Below, in pieces: positions 52,081 through 61,312 of a DNA stretch of 64,000 bases. This stretch comes from an uncultured Saccharospirillaceae bacterium (GTDB lineage: Bacteria; Bacteroidota; Bacteroidia; Flavobacteriales_D; CAJJDF01), in contig CATLPG010000006.1 in NCBI GenBank assembly GCA_950054195.1, forward strand, positions 1-64,000. The letters run 5' to 3'. How positions within the stretch are numbered: the first letter of the stretch is position 1; every line of letters starts with the position of its first letter. The position numbers were made by a program, and so were the translations under genes. A model generated the notes under the pieces. The model was not told where the DNA came from. It ran no database searches and saw only the letters and a program-made list of their open reading frames with translations.

Positions 52081-53304
52081 ATGAAAATTCTTTTTTTAAC
52101 CCAATATTACCCACCAGAAACTGGAGCTCCTCAAAACAGACTTCATGATTTGGCTGTAAGATTAAAAGAGAAAGATGTAACAGTAGATGTGTTAACTGCA
52201 ATGCCTAACTACCCTCAAATGGAAATTCATGAGGGCTACAAGGGGAAGTTTTTTTTAAAAGAACAAATCGATGACATTCAAGTTTATCGATCTTGGATTT
52301 ATACTACAACATCTAAAGGAGTACTTAAGCGATTACTAAACTATTTTTCGTTTGTTTTCTCTTCCTTTTGGGTTGGTTGGTTTAAAACAAAAAAATACGA
52401 TTATATTTTATGTGAGAGTCCGCCTTTGTTTTTAGGTATCACAGCCTATTTACTTTGTAAAATAAAACGATCAAAACTTATTTTTAATGTTTCTGATTTA
52501 TGGCCAGAAAGTGCTGAAAAACTTGGTATAGTTGAAAATAAGTTTTTTCTAAACTTAGCCTATAAATTGGAGAAGTTTCTGTATAAAAAATCTATTGTTA
52601 TCACAGGGCAAACACAAGGAATTGTTCAAAATATTAAACAGCGTTTTCCAACTAAAAATCCTTATTGGTTACCTAATGGTGTAGACTTAAACTATTTTGA
52701 CCCTGAAAAAACACAAAGTAATTGGAAAAAAAATAACGGCTTTAAAGACGATGACATTCTATTTCTATACGCTGGAATTTTAGGACATGCACAAGGCTTA
52801 GAGGTAATTTTACAAGCTGCTAATATAATTAGAAATGACCAAGCAAAGTTCATTTTTGTTGGAGCTGGTCCAGAAAAAGAAAAACTACTGAATTTAAAAG
52901 AACAGTTAGCACTAAAAAACGTTTTCTTTTTTGATGCTGTTCCTAAAACAGAAATTATAAAAATTATTAAATCGATAGATGTTACAATAGTTCCGTTAAA
53001 AAAGTTAGATCTTTTCAAGGGTGCAATTCCATCTAAAATATTTGAAAATTTAGCAATGAAAAAAGCACTAATATTAGGTGTGGATGGTGAGGCTAAAAAA
53101 CTATTTATTGATGATGGAAAATGTGGACTATACTTTGAACCAGAAAACAGCGATGATTTAGCTGATAAAATTAATTCCTTGTTAGAGGATAAAAGCTTAA
53201 TTGATACTTTTGGAAACAACGGTAGAAGGTATGTTTCTAACTATTTCAATAGATCAGTAATTGCAGAAAATTTCATTAAATACTTAAGCAATATTAATGA
53301 GTAA
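52081..53304 (+). CDS. WbuB-like GT4 glycosyltransferase
   Basis: The 407-residue protein matches the WbuB subgroup: MKILFLTQYYPPETGAPQNR, DVLTAMPNYPQMEIHEGYKG, YDYILCESPPLFLGITAYLL, NVSDLWPESAEKLGI, then LFLYAGILGHAQGLEVILQA, VTIVPLKKLDLFKGAIPSKI and FENLAMKKALILGVDGEAKK. Relatives often add fucosamine-like or other amino sugars in O-antigen synthesis. A -7-like TATTTTTA lies at 52063-52070, just before the start. It overlaps the ligase-like gene by eight bases. Confidence 0.9.
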   Translation: MKILFLTQYYPPETGAPQNRLHDLAVRLKEKDVTVDVLTAMPNYPQMEIHEGYKGKFFLKEQIDDIQVYRSWIYTTTSKGVLKRLLNYFSFVFSSFWVGWFKTKKYDYILCESPPLFLGITAYLLCKIKRSKLIFNVSDLWPESAEKLGIVENKFFLNLAYKLEKFLYKKSIVITGQTQGIVQNIKQRFPTKNPYWLPNGVDLNYFDPEKTQSNWKKNNGFKDDDILFLYAGILGHAQGLEVILQAANIIRNDQAKFIFVGAGPEKEKLLNLKEQLALKNVFFFDAVPKTEIIKIIKSIDVTIVPLKKLDLFKGAIPSKIFENLAMKKALILGVDGEAKKLFIDDGKCGLYFEPENSDDLADKINSLLEDKSLIDTFGNNGRRYVSNYFNRSVIAENFIKYLSNINE

Positions 53305-54478
53305 AATATCTAACATATTACTTATCAGAAACTTATTTTTCTATGCTTTTTTTTTGCTATTATTTGTATTTCCATTTGCATCTCCTCATGCTTTAATTAT
53401 GAGTTTACTTTTATCCTTCTTTACTAAGGATCTAAAGATTAAAATTCAACCGATAGATATACTGCTCATGCTATTCTTCTGTTCTTATCTAGTTAGTGGG
53501 TTTTATTCACAAAATCTAGTTGCTTGGTCTGCATCAATTGAGCTAAAAGCGTCTTTTTTAATTTTTCCTTTCGTTTTTCCCGCAGCACTTCGTGCTAAAA
53601 AAGTATCTATTGAAAAGATTACCCTAGCACTTACTATGGGTGCTATTATTTTATTTTTAATCTGCTCTGTTAGAGCGTTAGTTCTTTTTAATATTGATTC
53701 TTCTATCAAACATTTTTTTAGTTCAGCTTTTACCTATTATATACACCCAACTTACCTAGCTGTGATGTTAAATCTTCTGCTTTTTATGGTTGTTCGGTAT
53801 ATAGAAAACTCCAAGCTTAAAGCTATTTCATTTGGTATATTTATACTGTTTATATTACTTGCCTCTTCTAAAATTGGTTTAATTCTTTTAGTAATTAATA
53901 TTGTGTTTCTTAGCTATCAGTTTTTCCTTACCAGAAAAAAAACACTTCTATTTTCTTTAATCATTTTATTTATTGGGTGTTCGTCCTTTCTATCTTATCA
54001 ATTTGTGCCTATAATAAACAGTAAGTTTAACTATGCAGTTGAAGAAACCTTTAATAAAAATTATGAAGATAAAAGCATTAAATTATCAAGTACAGGGCAG
54101 CGTATTGTTGCATGGAAAGCTTCTAAAAATATCATAAAAAATAATTTTTGGATAGGTGTAGGTTCGGGAGATATTAAAGATGAGCTAAATAAAGAATATA
54201 ATAGGATGGCATACGAACATATGAAACCTAATTTAGACTCTCATCAACAGTTTCTTCAAACATTTGCTTCAACAGGGGTTTTTGGTTTTTTTATTTTGAT
54301 AATGATATTTATTCTTCTTTTTATAAAATCACTTAAAAAGAAGAGTTTTTTGCTTCTTGTTTTTTCAGTTAACCTACTTTTATTTAGTTTAACAGAATCG
54401 ATGCTCGAAACACAGGCAGGTGTTTTTACGTTTTTAGTTTTTTTATACGTTTTTGATTTAAAGAAAAATGAAGCTTAG
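53297..54478 (+). CDS. O-antigen-ligase-like membrane protein (short-loop form)
   Basis: The 393-residue protein has about 10-12 membrane helices and a soluble loop of about 60-70 residues before the last helices. The Wzy_C/WaaL-like motifs are GQRIVAWKASKNI, IGVGSGDIKDELN and DSHQQFLQTFASTGVFG, with H316 matching H433 of the paralog at 25045-26595. It ends LETQAGVFTFLVFLYVF, also shared. Lying within the polysaccharide locus, it may polymerise or ligate the product made by the neighbouring transferases. It overlaps the sensor kinase gene by 11 bases. Confidence 0.87.
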   Translation: MSKISNILLIRNLFFYAFFLLLFVFPFASPHALIMSLLLSFFTKDLKIKIQPIDILLMLFFCSYLVSGFYSQNLVAWSASIELKASFLIFPFVFPAALRAKKVSIEKITLALTMGAIILFLICSVRALVLFNIDSSIKHFFSSAFTYYIHPTYLAVMLNLLLFMVVRYIENSKLKAISFGIFILFILLASSKIGLILLVINIVFLSYQFFLTRKKTLLFSLIILFIGCSSFLSYQFVPIINSKFNYAVEETFNKNYEDKSIKLSSTGQRIVAWKASKNIIKNNFWIGVGSGDIKDELNKEYNRMAYEHMKPNLDSHQQFLQTFASTGVFGFFILIMIFILLFIKSLKKKSFLLLVFSVNLLLFSLTESMLETQAGVFTFLVFLYVFDLKKNEA

Positions 54479-57389
54479 AGTTTTCATATTAATACCACTG
54501 TTTGTAATTGCAGTAACAAGTATATTTTCACAAAAATATACGTTTAAAAGTTATTCCCTTGGTGAAGGTTTGCCACAAAGTCAAGTATATGCGTTAGCCC
54601 AGGATAGTAATTATTTTATGTGGGTTGGTACACTTAACGGACTAAGTAAATTTGATGGAGAAAAGTTTACTAATTACTTTGTTGAAGATGGGCTTTTTTC
54701 TAATAAAATCAACCATATTTTATGTGATAAAAATACCGTTTGGATAGCCACAGAAAATGGATTAAACTATATCAAAAACGATAAAGTTTTTAAAGTAAAT
54801 AATAACAAGCTCACTAACAGCACCATTACTTTTTTATCAAGAAACGAAGATCAGCTATTGGTTGTTTTTGATGATTATAACATTCTTCAAATTGATACCT
54901 TAGGAAATGAGACATTTTATTATTCTATTGATAAAGCAGATTATAAAGAACGAATTATTAAAGGAGTAATTAATTACCATGATCAACTAATTATTGCAAC
55001 TAAAGATGGTGTATATAAGTTAGACAAAGCTAATAAACTAGTCTCGGTTGATTTATTTAAATCAACATTGAATATCAACAAAATGAAACTTATTAATGGT
55101 GATTTATACCTATCTACACGATCATCAGGGTTATTTCAACTAGGTTTTTCAAATAAGGATGGGTTATATATTAAAAACAACCCTCAAATTTATCCAACCA
55201 TTAGAGGTTTTACTGTTGATAATAACCAAAATACTTGGTTAGTAGTAAAAATGGGAATTATAAAAATCTCAAAAAATGATACATCTATTTTCTTTGAGAA
55301 ATCTGGCGTAAACTTTATACCAGAAGATATTTTCCAAGACATTGAAGGGAACATTTGGATTAATAGTGAAGGTAAAGGTATTGTTAAGCTGGTTAGCGAG
55401 CATATATCATACCTTAACAAAGGGCAAGGCTTAAACAGTGATCTTATACTATCATTTGCTGAAGATGATAAAGGGATGTGGTTTTTTTCTTATGGAGAGG
55501 GCATTACCAGATGGAAAAACAACTCATTTATTAAGTACGATAAACTAAACAGTAATATCATTAATAACACTATTTGGTGCAGTTTAAAAACAACAGATGG
55601 TGCCATATGGTTTGGATCATCTCAAGGTGTATCTAAATACCAAAATAATCAGTTTAAAAATTACCCTCTTTCGAGTTTGCTTAACGGTGGAGAGGTTGTT
55701 GTACAATCCTTATTTGAAGATCAAAAAAACACCTTATGGATTGGTACCAAAAAGGGACTTTTTCGTTATAAAAATAATGTAATTGATATAGCTAATAATA
55801 GTATTCGAAAAATACGAAGCATTAAATCTTTCGGAAAAAACACGCTCCTTTTAGGAACTAGTAAAGGGTGCTTGGTATATAACACAGTTACCAATAATTT
55901 TATTCCACTTTCTGACGAATTAAATAGCACAACTATATTTAGTATAGGCGTTCTTGATGATATTATATACTTAGCTACCGAACAGGGGTTGTATCGGTTT
56001 GAAAAAGGGTTTTTAAGGAGGATCCAGATCGCTAAAACTTTAAAGGAAGATGAAACAATCAATTTTGTTTTTATTGATACTAGAAAAACCATTTGGGTTG
56101 GTACTACAAGTGCAGGAATCTATAAAAAAGCATATAACGATTCATTATATACCCATTACACCGTTAATGAAGGGCTTATTGGTATGGAAACTAACCTTAA
56201 TGCCATTTTTGAAGACAAACGTGGTAAGGTATGGATAGGAACTAGCGAAGGTGTAAATATTTTTGATCCCTCTAAAGAGAAACAAATAAACCAAATAACT
56301 CCAAAAATAAAACTTACTGGTGTTAACTTATTTTATGATAAAACAAATCTGTTAGATTCGAATCTATCTGCTTTTAGATACAATAAAAACAATCTTACTT
56401 TTCATTACATTACTCCTTTTTTTAGCAATAATAACCAGGTAAGTTATTCTTACTTTCTCGAAGGTAACGATGAGTATTGGTCTCCACCAGATGAAACAGA
56501 TTTTGTTAGATACTCTAACTTACCCCATGGAGAGTATACTTTTAAGGTTAAAAGCACAACCAATGGTATTAAGTGGAGCAATATTGCTTCATATTCATTT
56601 ACTATAAACCCTCCCTTTTGGCTCACTTGGTGGTTTAGAATTGGATTTCTTGTTATACTTTTCCTGATTGTTTATTACTTTTTTAATAGACAAAAAACCA
56701 GACAAAGAGAAAAAAGACAACGTGATTTACTCGAGTACCAAAACAAACTTATAAAACTCGAACAACAATCGCTTAATGCTAGTATGAACAGGCATTTTAT
56801 TTTTAATGCTTTAAACTCTATCCAATTTTATATAAATAAAGAGGATAAATTATCGGCAAATAAATACCTATCTAGCTTTGCTAAGCTAATCAGAAAAAAT
56901 CTTGATAGTTCCTCACAAGAGGACAGTCTTATTTCATTAAAAGAAGAATTAGAAAGGCTTGAGCTTTATTTATCGCTAGAAAAAATGCGTTTTAAAGACC
57001 AGTTTAACTATGCTATTAAAATTGGTAATAAAATAAATCTTGAGGATACAAGAGTACCTGCAATGTTTCTACAACCGTTTGTAGAAAATAGTATATGGCA
57101 TGGTATTTTACCCACCAAATCAGAAGGATTAATAGAAATTATTATTGAAAGGCTAAACGTTAATGGATTAAAATTTACTATTCAAGACAATGGTATTGGT
57201 ATAGATATTAGTAAAGCAAGTAAAAAGAATGAGCTTACTAGCCATAACTCAAAAGGAGTTTTAATTACCAACAGCCGTATTGTACTCTTAGAAAAAATAA
57301 CTGGTAAAGAAATTACCATTACTGGACCGTATCAAATAAATGAAGACGATAGTGTTAATGGTACTCGCGTAGAAATTATATTCCAATAA
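54468..57389 (+). CDS. Propeller-type sensor histidine kinase of the LytS family
   Basis: The 973-residue protein has a signal peptide (LIPLFVIAVTSIFSQ), two seven-bladed propellers of Reg_prop repeats over about 25-600 (MWVGTLNGLSKFDG, IWFGSSQGVSKYQNN, VWIGTSEGVNIFDPS), a Y_Y_Y beta domain at about 620-710 (YSYFLEGNDEYWSPPDETDF), one membrane helix at about 717-742, a coiled coil and a LytS-type kinase. The phospho-acceptor is H776 in MNRHFIFNALNSI, and the ATP site includes QPFVENSIWHGI and IQDNGIGID. It would sense an envelope or glycan cue. LytS kinases act through LytTR regulators, but none lies beside it. It overlaps the ligase-like gene by 11 bases. Confidence 0.93.
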   Translation: MKLRVFILIPLFVIAVTSIFSQKYTFKSYSLGEGLPQSQVYALAQDSNYFMWVGTLNGLSKFDGEKFTNYFVEDGLFSNKINHILCDKNTVWIATENGLNYIKNDKVFKVNNNKLTNSTITFLSRNEDQLLVVFDDYNILQIDTLGNETFYYSIDKADYKERIIKGVINYHDQLIIATKDGVYKLDKANKLVSVDLFKSTLNINKMKLINGDLYLSTRSSGLFQLGFSNKDGLYIKNNPQIYPTIRGFTVDNNQNTWLVVKMGIIKISKNDTSIFFEKSGVNFIPEDIFQDIEGNIWINSEGKGIVKLVSEHISYLNKGQGLNSDLILSFAEDDKGMWFFSYGEGITRWKNNSFIKYDKLNSNIINNTIWCSLKTTDGAIWFGSSQGVSKYQNNQFKNYPLSSLLNGGEVVVQSLFEDQKNTLWIGTKKGLFRYKNNVIDIANNSIRKIRSIKSFGKNTLLLGTSKGCLVYNTVTNNFIPLSDELNSTTIFSIGVLDDIIYLATEQGLYRFEKGFLRRIQIAKTLKEDETINFVFIDTRKTIWVGTTSAGIYKKAYNDSLYTHYTVNEGLIGMETNLNAIFEDKRGKVWIGTSEGVNIFDPSKEKQINQITPKIKLTGVNLFYDKTNLLDSNLSAFRYNKNNLTFHYITPFFSNNNQVSYSYFLEGNDEYWSPPDETDFVRYSNLPHGEYTFKVKSTTNGIKWSNIASYSFTINPPFWLTWWFRIGFLVILFLIVYYFFNRQKTRQREKRQRDLLEYQNKLIKLEQQSLNASMNRHFIFNALNSIQFYINKEDKLSANKYLSSFAKLIRKNLDSSSQEDSLISLKEELERLELYLSLEKMRFKDQFNYAIKIGNKINLEDTRVPAMFLQPFVENSIWHGILPTKSEGLIEIIIERLNVNGLKFTIQDNGIGIDISKASKKNELTSHNSKGVLITNSRIVLLEKITGKEITITGPYQINEDDSVNGTRVEIIFQ

Positions 57390-57418
57390 AAAACGCCTCA
57401 ATGCTATTGAGGCGTTTT
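57390..57418. terminator. Bidirectional terminator between the kinase and atpG
   Basis: AAAACGCCTCAAT (57390-57402) and ATTGAGGCGTTTT (57406-57418) form a 13-base perfect stem with a GCT loop. Runs of A and T on both sides let it stop transcripts from both convergent genes. The stem begins directly after the kinase stop codon. Confidence 0.9.
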
Positions 57419-57440
57419 AATTTATACAATAAGATTTTTT

Positions 57441-58319
57441 TTATGCTTCAAGTGCAGCTGCACCACCAACAATTTCTAATATTTCATTAGTAATTGCCGC
57501 TTGTCTTGCTTTGTTATATGTTAGCTTAAGATCAAATAATAAATCGTTTGCATTATCTGTTGCTTTATGCATAGCTGTCATACGTGCACCATGTTCAGCA
57601 GCATAAGAATCTAACACTGCTTTGTACAATTGTATTTTAAGCGATTTAGGTATAATATCTTCTATTATTTCCTTTTTAGAAGGCTCGAAAATATACTCAA
57701 CGCTACTAGTGTTCTCAGCTGTTTGTTCTGGTGGTAGAATAGGTAAAAACTGCTCTGCTTGAACAATTTGTGTAGCTGCATTTTTAAATTGATTATAAAC
57801 AATAACTACTTTATCATATACACCATTAGCAAACCATTTCATTGCCATTTCAGCAACTTCCGATACATTTGAAAAATTCAAATCATCAAATATCTTCTCA
57901 AGATCATTTGGTATTGCACTATTATTATCCGGAACAAATGTTTTGTTGCTAAACTCTTGCAATTTTTTACCAATTGATAATAAATCAACATTTGCTTGGC
58001 TGTATTCTTCTTTTAAGGTTTTTACGCGCTTAATAATGTTATTATTAAAACCACCACACAAACCTTTATTAGAGGAAACTCCAATAAGTAGTACGTTTTT
58101 AACTTCTCTTTCTTGAGAATAAACTCCTTCAGAACTATCTAGGCTAGAGCTTAAATTACCTAATAACTCCTGTAGCTTTTCAGCATAAGGTCTCATTTGA
58201 GTAATTGCATCTTGCGCTCTCTTTAATTTCGCTGCAGATACCATTTTCATTGCTGAAGTGATCTGAACAGTGGAATTAATAGAGGTAATTCTGTTTTTTA
58301 TTTCTTTTAAGTTAGCCAT
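57441..58319 (-). CDS. atpG: ATP synthase gamma subunit
   Basis: The 292-residue protein has the coiled-coil ends of the rotor shaft: N-terminal NLKEIKNRITSINSTVQITS, AMKMVSAAKLKRAQDAI, and C-terminal RMTAMHKATDNANDLLFDLK, LTYNKARQAAITNEILEIVG. It turns within the alpha3beta3 head. It is the last gene of the operon. The usual next genes atpD (beta) and atpC (epsilon) are absent: a terminator and a convergent kinase gene follow. Confidence 0.97.
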   Translation of the reverse strand: MANLKEIKNRITSINSTVQITSAMKMVSAAKLKRAQDAITQMRPYAEKLQELLGNLSSSLDSSEGVYSQEREVKNVLLIGVSSNKGLCGGFNNNIIKRVKTLKEEYSQANVDLLSIGKKLQEFSNKTFVPDNNSAIPNDLEKIFDDLNFSNVSEVAEMAMKWFANGVYDKVVIVYNQFKNAATQIVQAEQFLPILPPEQTAENTSSVEYIFEPSKKEIIEDIIPKSLKIQLYKAVLDSYAAEHGARMTAMHKATDNANDLLFDLKLTYNKARQAAITNEILEIVGGAAALEA

Positions 58320-58343
58320 AGGCCAATTCTTAATTAACTTATA

Positions 58344-59918
58344 TTAATACTTAGATACTAGTTCCTTACAAGCAGCTCTTAACGTGTCAGTTACTTCATC
58401 AGTTAATTTACCTGCTTTTAACGTATCTAAAACATCTCTATGCTTTCTATTTAAATATGCAATATACTCTTCTTCGAAAGCTTTTACTTTATTTAAAGGA
58501 ACTTGACCAATTAATCCTTTTGTTCCAACATAAAGAACTGCAATTTGCTCTTCAACTGGAAGTGGAGATCCTTCGTTTTGCTTTAAAAGCTCCACGTTTC
58601 TAGCTCCTTTATCAAGTACTGATTTAGTTGCTGCATCAAGATCTGATCCAAACTTAGAGAATGCTTCTAGCTCTCTATATTGTGCTTGGTCTAATTTTAA
58701 TGTACCTGCTACTTTCTTCATTGACTTAATTTGAGCAGAACCTCCCACACGTGATACCGAAATACCTACGTTAATTGCTGGACGAACACCTGAGTTAAAT
58801 AAATCAGACTCTAAGAAAATTTGACCATCAGTAATCGAAATTACGTTTGTAGGAATATAAGCTGATACATCACCTGCTTGTGTTTCGATAATTGGAAGAG
58901 CAGTAATAGAACCTCCTCCTTTTACCTTACCTTTTAATGAAGGTGGTAAATCATTCATATCTGCAGCGATATCGTCAATAGCGATTAATTTCGCTGATCT
59001 TTCTAATAATCTTGAGTGCAAGTAGAATACATCTCCTGGGTAAGCCTCACGTCCTGGAGGTCTTTTTAATAAAAGTGATACCTCACGGTAAGCTACCGCT
59101 TGCTTTGATAAATCATCATAAACAATTAATGCTGGTCTACCAGTATCTCTAAAATATTCTGCTACCGCAGCTCCTGTAAATGGAGCATAAAACTGCATTG
59201 GTGCAGGGTCAGAAGCATTTGCCGCTACAACAGTTGTATAAGCCATTGCCCCAGCGTCTTCTAATTTTTTAACAATTCCAGCTACAGTAGATCCTTTTTG
59301 ACCAATTGCTACATAAACACAGTAAACAGGCTCTCCAGCATCATAAAACTCCTTTTGATTGATAATAGTATCAATTGCTACAGTTGTTTTACCTGTTTGA
59401 CGGTCACCAATAATAAGCTCCCTTTGTCCTCTACCAATTGGAATCATCGCATCAATTGCTTTGATACCAGTTTGTAATGGCTCATTAACTGGCTGACGGT
59501 AAATTACACCTGGTGCTTTACGCTCGATAGGCATTTCAAAAAGCTCTCCTTCGATTGCTCCTTTACCATCAATTGGCTGACCTAATGTATTTACAACTCT
59601 ACCTACAATTCCTTCACCAGCTTGGATAGAAGCAATTTTACCTGTTCTTTTTACAGTATCACCTTCTTTAATATCGTTAGAACGTCCTAAAATTACCGCC
59701 CCAACATTATCTTCTTCAAGGTTTAGTACAATTGCCTGTAAACCGTTATCAAATTCGATAAGCTCACCCGATTGTACAGTTGATAAGCCGTAGATACGTG
59801 CAATACCATCTCCCACTTGAAGAACTGTTCCTACTTCTTCTAATTGTGCTTCCGTTTTAAATCCTGAAAGCTGTTCTTTTAAAATTGCAGATACTTCTGC
59901 TGGTTTTACTTCTGCCAT
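58344..59918 (-). CDS. atpA: ATP synthase alpha subunit
   Basis: The 524-residue protein has Walker A GDRQTGKT (171-178), [13 protein letters not shown], the alpha/beta signature [20 protein letters not shown] and a C-terminal helical domain. It is the non-catalytic nucleotide-binding subunit of F1. Length and motifs are normal. It lies 24 bases before atpG and 21 after atpH. Confidence 0.98.
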   Translation of the reverse strand: MAEVKPAEVSAILKEQLSGFKTEAQLEEVGTVLQVGDGIARIYGLSTVQSGELIEFDNGLQAIVLNLEEDNVGAVILGRSNDIKEGDTVKRTGKIASIQAGEGIVGRVVNTLGQPIDGKGAIEGELFEMPIERKAPGVIYRQPVNEPLQTGIKAIDAMIPIGRGQRELIIGDRQTGKTTVAIDTIINQKEFYDAGEPVYCVYVAIGQKGSTVAGIVKKLEDAGAMAYTTVVAANASDPAPMQFYAPFTGAAVAEYFRDTGRPALIVYDDLSKQAVAYREVSLLLKRPPGREAYPGDVFYLHSRLLERSAKLIAIDDIAADMNDLPPSLKGKVKGGGSITALPIIETQAGDVSAYIPTNVISITDGQIFLESDLFNSGVRPAINVGISVSRVGGSAQIKSMKKVAGTLKLDQAQYRELEAFSKFGSDLDAATKSVLDKGARNVELLKQNEGSPLPVEEQIAVLYVGTKGLIGQVPLNKVKAFEEEYIAYLNRKHRDVLDTLKAGKLTDEVTDTLRAACKELVSKY

Positions 59919-59939
59919 TTGTGTTTATTTAATGATCAG

Positions 59940-60473
59940 TTAGTTTAATATAATTTCTTTTCTTAAGTCTGTAAACTTCTTTGCTATGCTTGCATCAATT
60001 TGCTTATCGCCCATACGAACAATAAAACCTCCAATTAATGATGGATCCGTTTTTTCTATTAAATTAATTTCACCATCGTGTTTTACTAAAGACAACACTT
60101 TATTTTTTTGAGCCTCATCTAATTTAATTGCTGAAGTTACCTCAACAGTTAAAATGTTTTTATGATTTTCGTAGGCTTTAATAAACTGCTCTGCTATTGT
60201 TGGTAAAAGTGCCTCTCTATTTTTACTAACTAATAAATTAATGTAGTTAATAGATAGTTCATCGAAAGAAGAACCAAATACTGCTGTTAGTGCTTGTTTT
60301 TTTTGATCCTCTTTAACGACAGGACTATTTAGCAAATTAACTAGCTCTCTACTCCCTTTGCAAGTCTCCTTTAATGTAATAATATCTTGATATACTTTTT
60401 CTAATTGATTTTTCTCAATGGATAAATCAAGCAGTGCTTTTGCATATCGTGTTGAAGCTTTAATATTCTTCAT
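59940..60473 (-). CDS. atpH: ATP synthase delta subunit
   Basis: The 177-residue protein matches F1 delta (OSCP): ASTRYAKALLDLSIEKNQL at the start, LLNSPVVKEDQKKQAL, and the C-terminal VEVTSAIKLDEAQKNKVLSL and DPSLIGGFIVRMGDKQIDAS. It joins the head to the peripheral stalk. It sits between atpF and atpA with gaps of about 20 bases. Confidence 0.96.
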   Translation of the reverse strand: MKNIKASTRYAKALLDLSIEKNQLEKVYQDIITLKETCKGSRELVNLLNSPVVKEDQKKQALTAVFGSSFDELSINYINLLVSKNREALLPTIAEQFIKAYENHKNILTVEVTSAIKLDEAQKNKVLSLVKHDGEINLIEKTDPSLIGGFIVRMGDKQIDASIAKKFTDLRKEIILN

Positions 60474-60491
60474 AATTGCTTGTTGAATGAT

Positions 60492-60992
60492 TTAGTTTAG
60501 GCTTACTTCCTCAACCAATCCGTTAACCAACTCTTTTTGTTTATCATCAGTAGAAAGTTTTTGCTTTACAACTTTCTCTGCAATATCAATTGATAATGAA
60601 GCTACTTGGTTTTTAAGTTCGTTTAAAGCCGCTTTTTTCTCATTTTTGATAACTTCTTTTGCCGCTGCTACCATCTTATCAGCCTCAACTTTTGCTTGAC
60701 CTTTAGCTTCATCAATAATTTGAGCTTTAATCTCTCTTGCTTCTTTAAGCATAGCATCTCTTTCTTCTCTTGCCTCAATCAATAGTTTTTCATTGCTCGA
60801 CTTAAGGTTTTCCATTTCCTTTTTAGCCTCCTCAGCACTATTAAGTGCATTAGCAATATTTTCTTCTCTATCATTAACCGCTTTTAAAATTGGTTTCCAA
60901 GCGAATTTTCTTAATAAAAAGATTAATGCTACAAAAATGATTGTTTGCCATAAAAACAATCCAATTGAAAAATCATTTAATAACTTCTCCAT
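60492..60992 (-). CDS. atpF: ATP synthase b subunit
   Basis: The 166-residue protein has an N-terminal membrane helix (IGLFLWQTIIFVALIFLLRK), the conserved FAWKPILKAVNDREENI and a long charged helix that forms the peripheral stalk dimer (AREERDAMLKEAREIKAQII). There is a single b gene and no b' copy. A gap of 81 bases with a hairpin separates it from atpE, wider than other gaps after atpB. Confidence 0.96.
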   Translation of the reverse strand: MEKLLNDFSIGLFLWQTIIFVALIFLLRKFAWKPILKAVNDREENIANALNSAEEAKKEMENLKSSNEKLLIEAREERDAMLKEAREIKAQIIDEAKGQAKVEADKMVAAAKEVIKNEKKAALNELKNQVASLSIDIAEKVVKQKLSTDDKQKELVNGLVEEVSLN

Positions 60993-61024
60993 AATTTATA
61001 ATTTTTTAAACCCTTTTTATGAAC

Positions 61025-61049
61025 TAGCTGCAACCAACCGTTGCAGCTA
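61025..61049. other. Hairpin between atpE and atpF
   Basis: TAGCTGCAAC (61025-61034) and GTTGCAGCTA (61040-61049) form a perfect 10-base stem with a 5-base loop, starting 25 bases after the atpE stop. No T-run follows directly, so it is not a classical terminator; it may mark an RNA end that protects the atpE message. Confidence 0.5.
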
Positions 61050-61073
61050 TATTCATGTTTTTGATTTGTTTGA

Positions 61074-61280
61074 TTAAGCAGCAAATAATGCAGCGAAACC
61101 TAAACCTTCAATTAGTGCCGCAGCAATAATCATAGCCGTTTGGATTTTTCCAGAAGCTTCTGGTTGTCTAGCCATTGCGTCCATAGCTGAACCACCGATT
61201 TTACCGATACCTAAACCAGCTCCTAAAACGATTAATCCTGCTCCTACGATGTTTGGAATGTATTGTACCATTTCTTCCAT
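61074..61280 (-). CDS. atpE: ATP synthase c subunit
   Basis: The 68-residue hairpin protein has two membrane helices around the polar loop MARQPEASG (about 36-44). The ion-binding carboxylate is E58 in AALIEGLGF. The residue after it is Gly, and the Gln, Ser and Thr of sodium-type c subunits are absent, so coupling to protons is expected. The number of c subunits per ring cannot be inferred. Confidence 0.96.
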   Translation of the reverse strand: MEEMVQYIPNIVGAGLIVLGAGLGIGKIGGSAMDAMARQPEASGKIQTAMIIAAALIEGLGFAALFAA

Positions 61281-61312
61281 CTTGTTTTTGTTTTTTGGGT
61301 TAATAATTCATT

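Noticed and set aside
52692-53219. Minus-strand open frame of 175 codons
   Set aside because: It lies wholly inside the WbuB-like gene on the other strand; Ser/Phe/Lys-rich translation is typical of a shadow frame.
61074-61280. Sodium-dependent ATP synthase
   Set aside because: The Gln, Ser and Thr of sodium-type c subunits are missing around E58.
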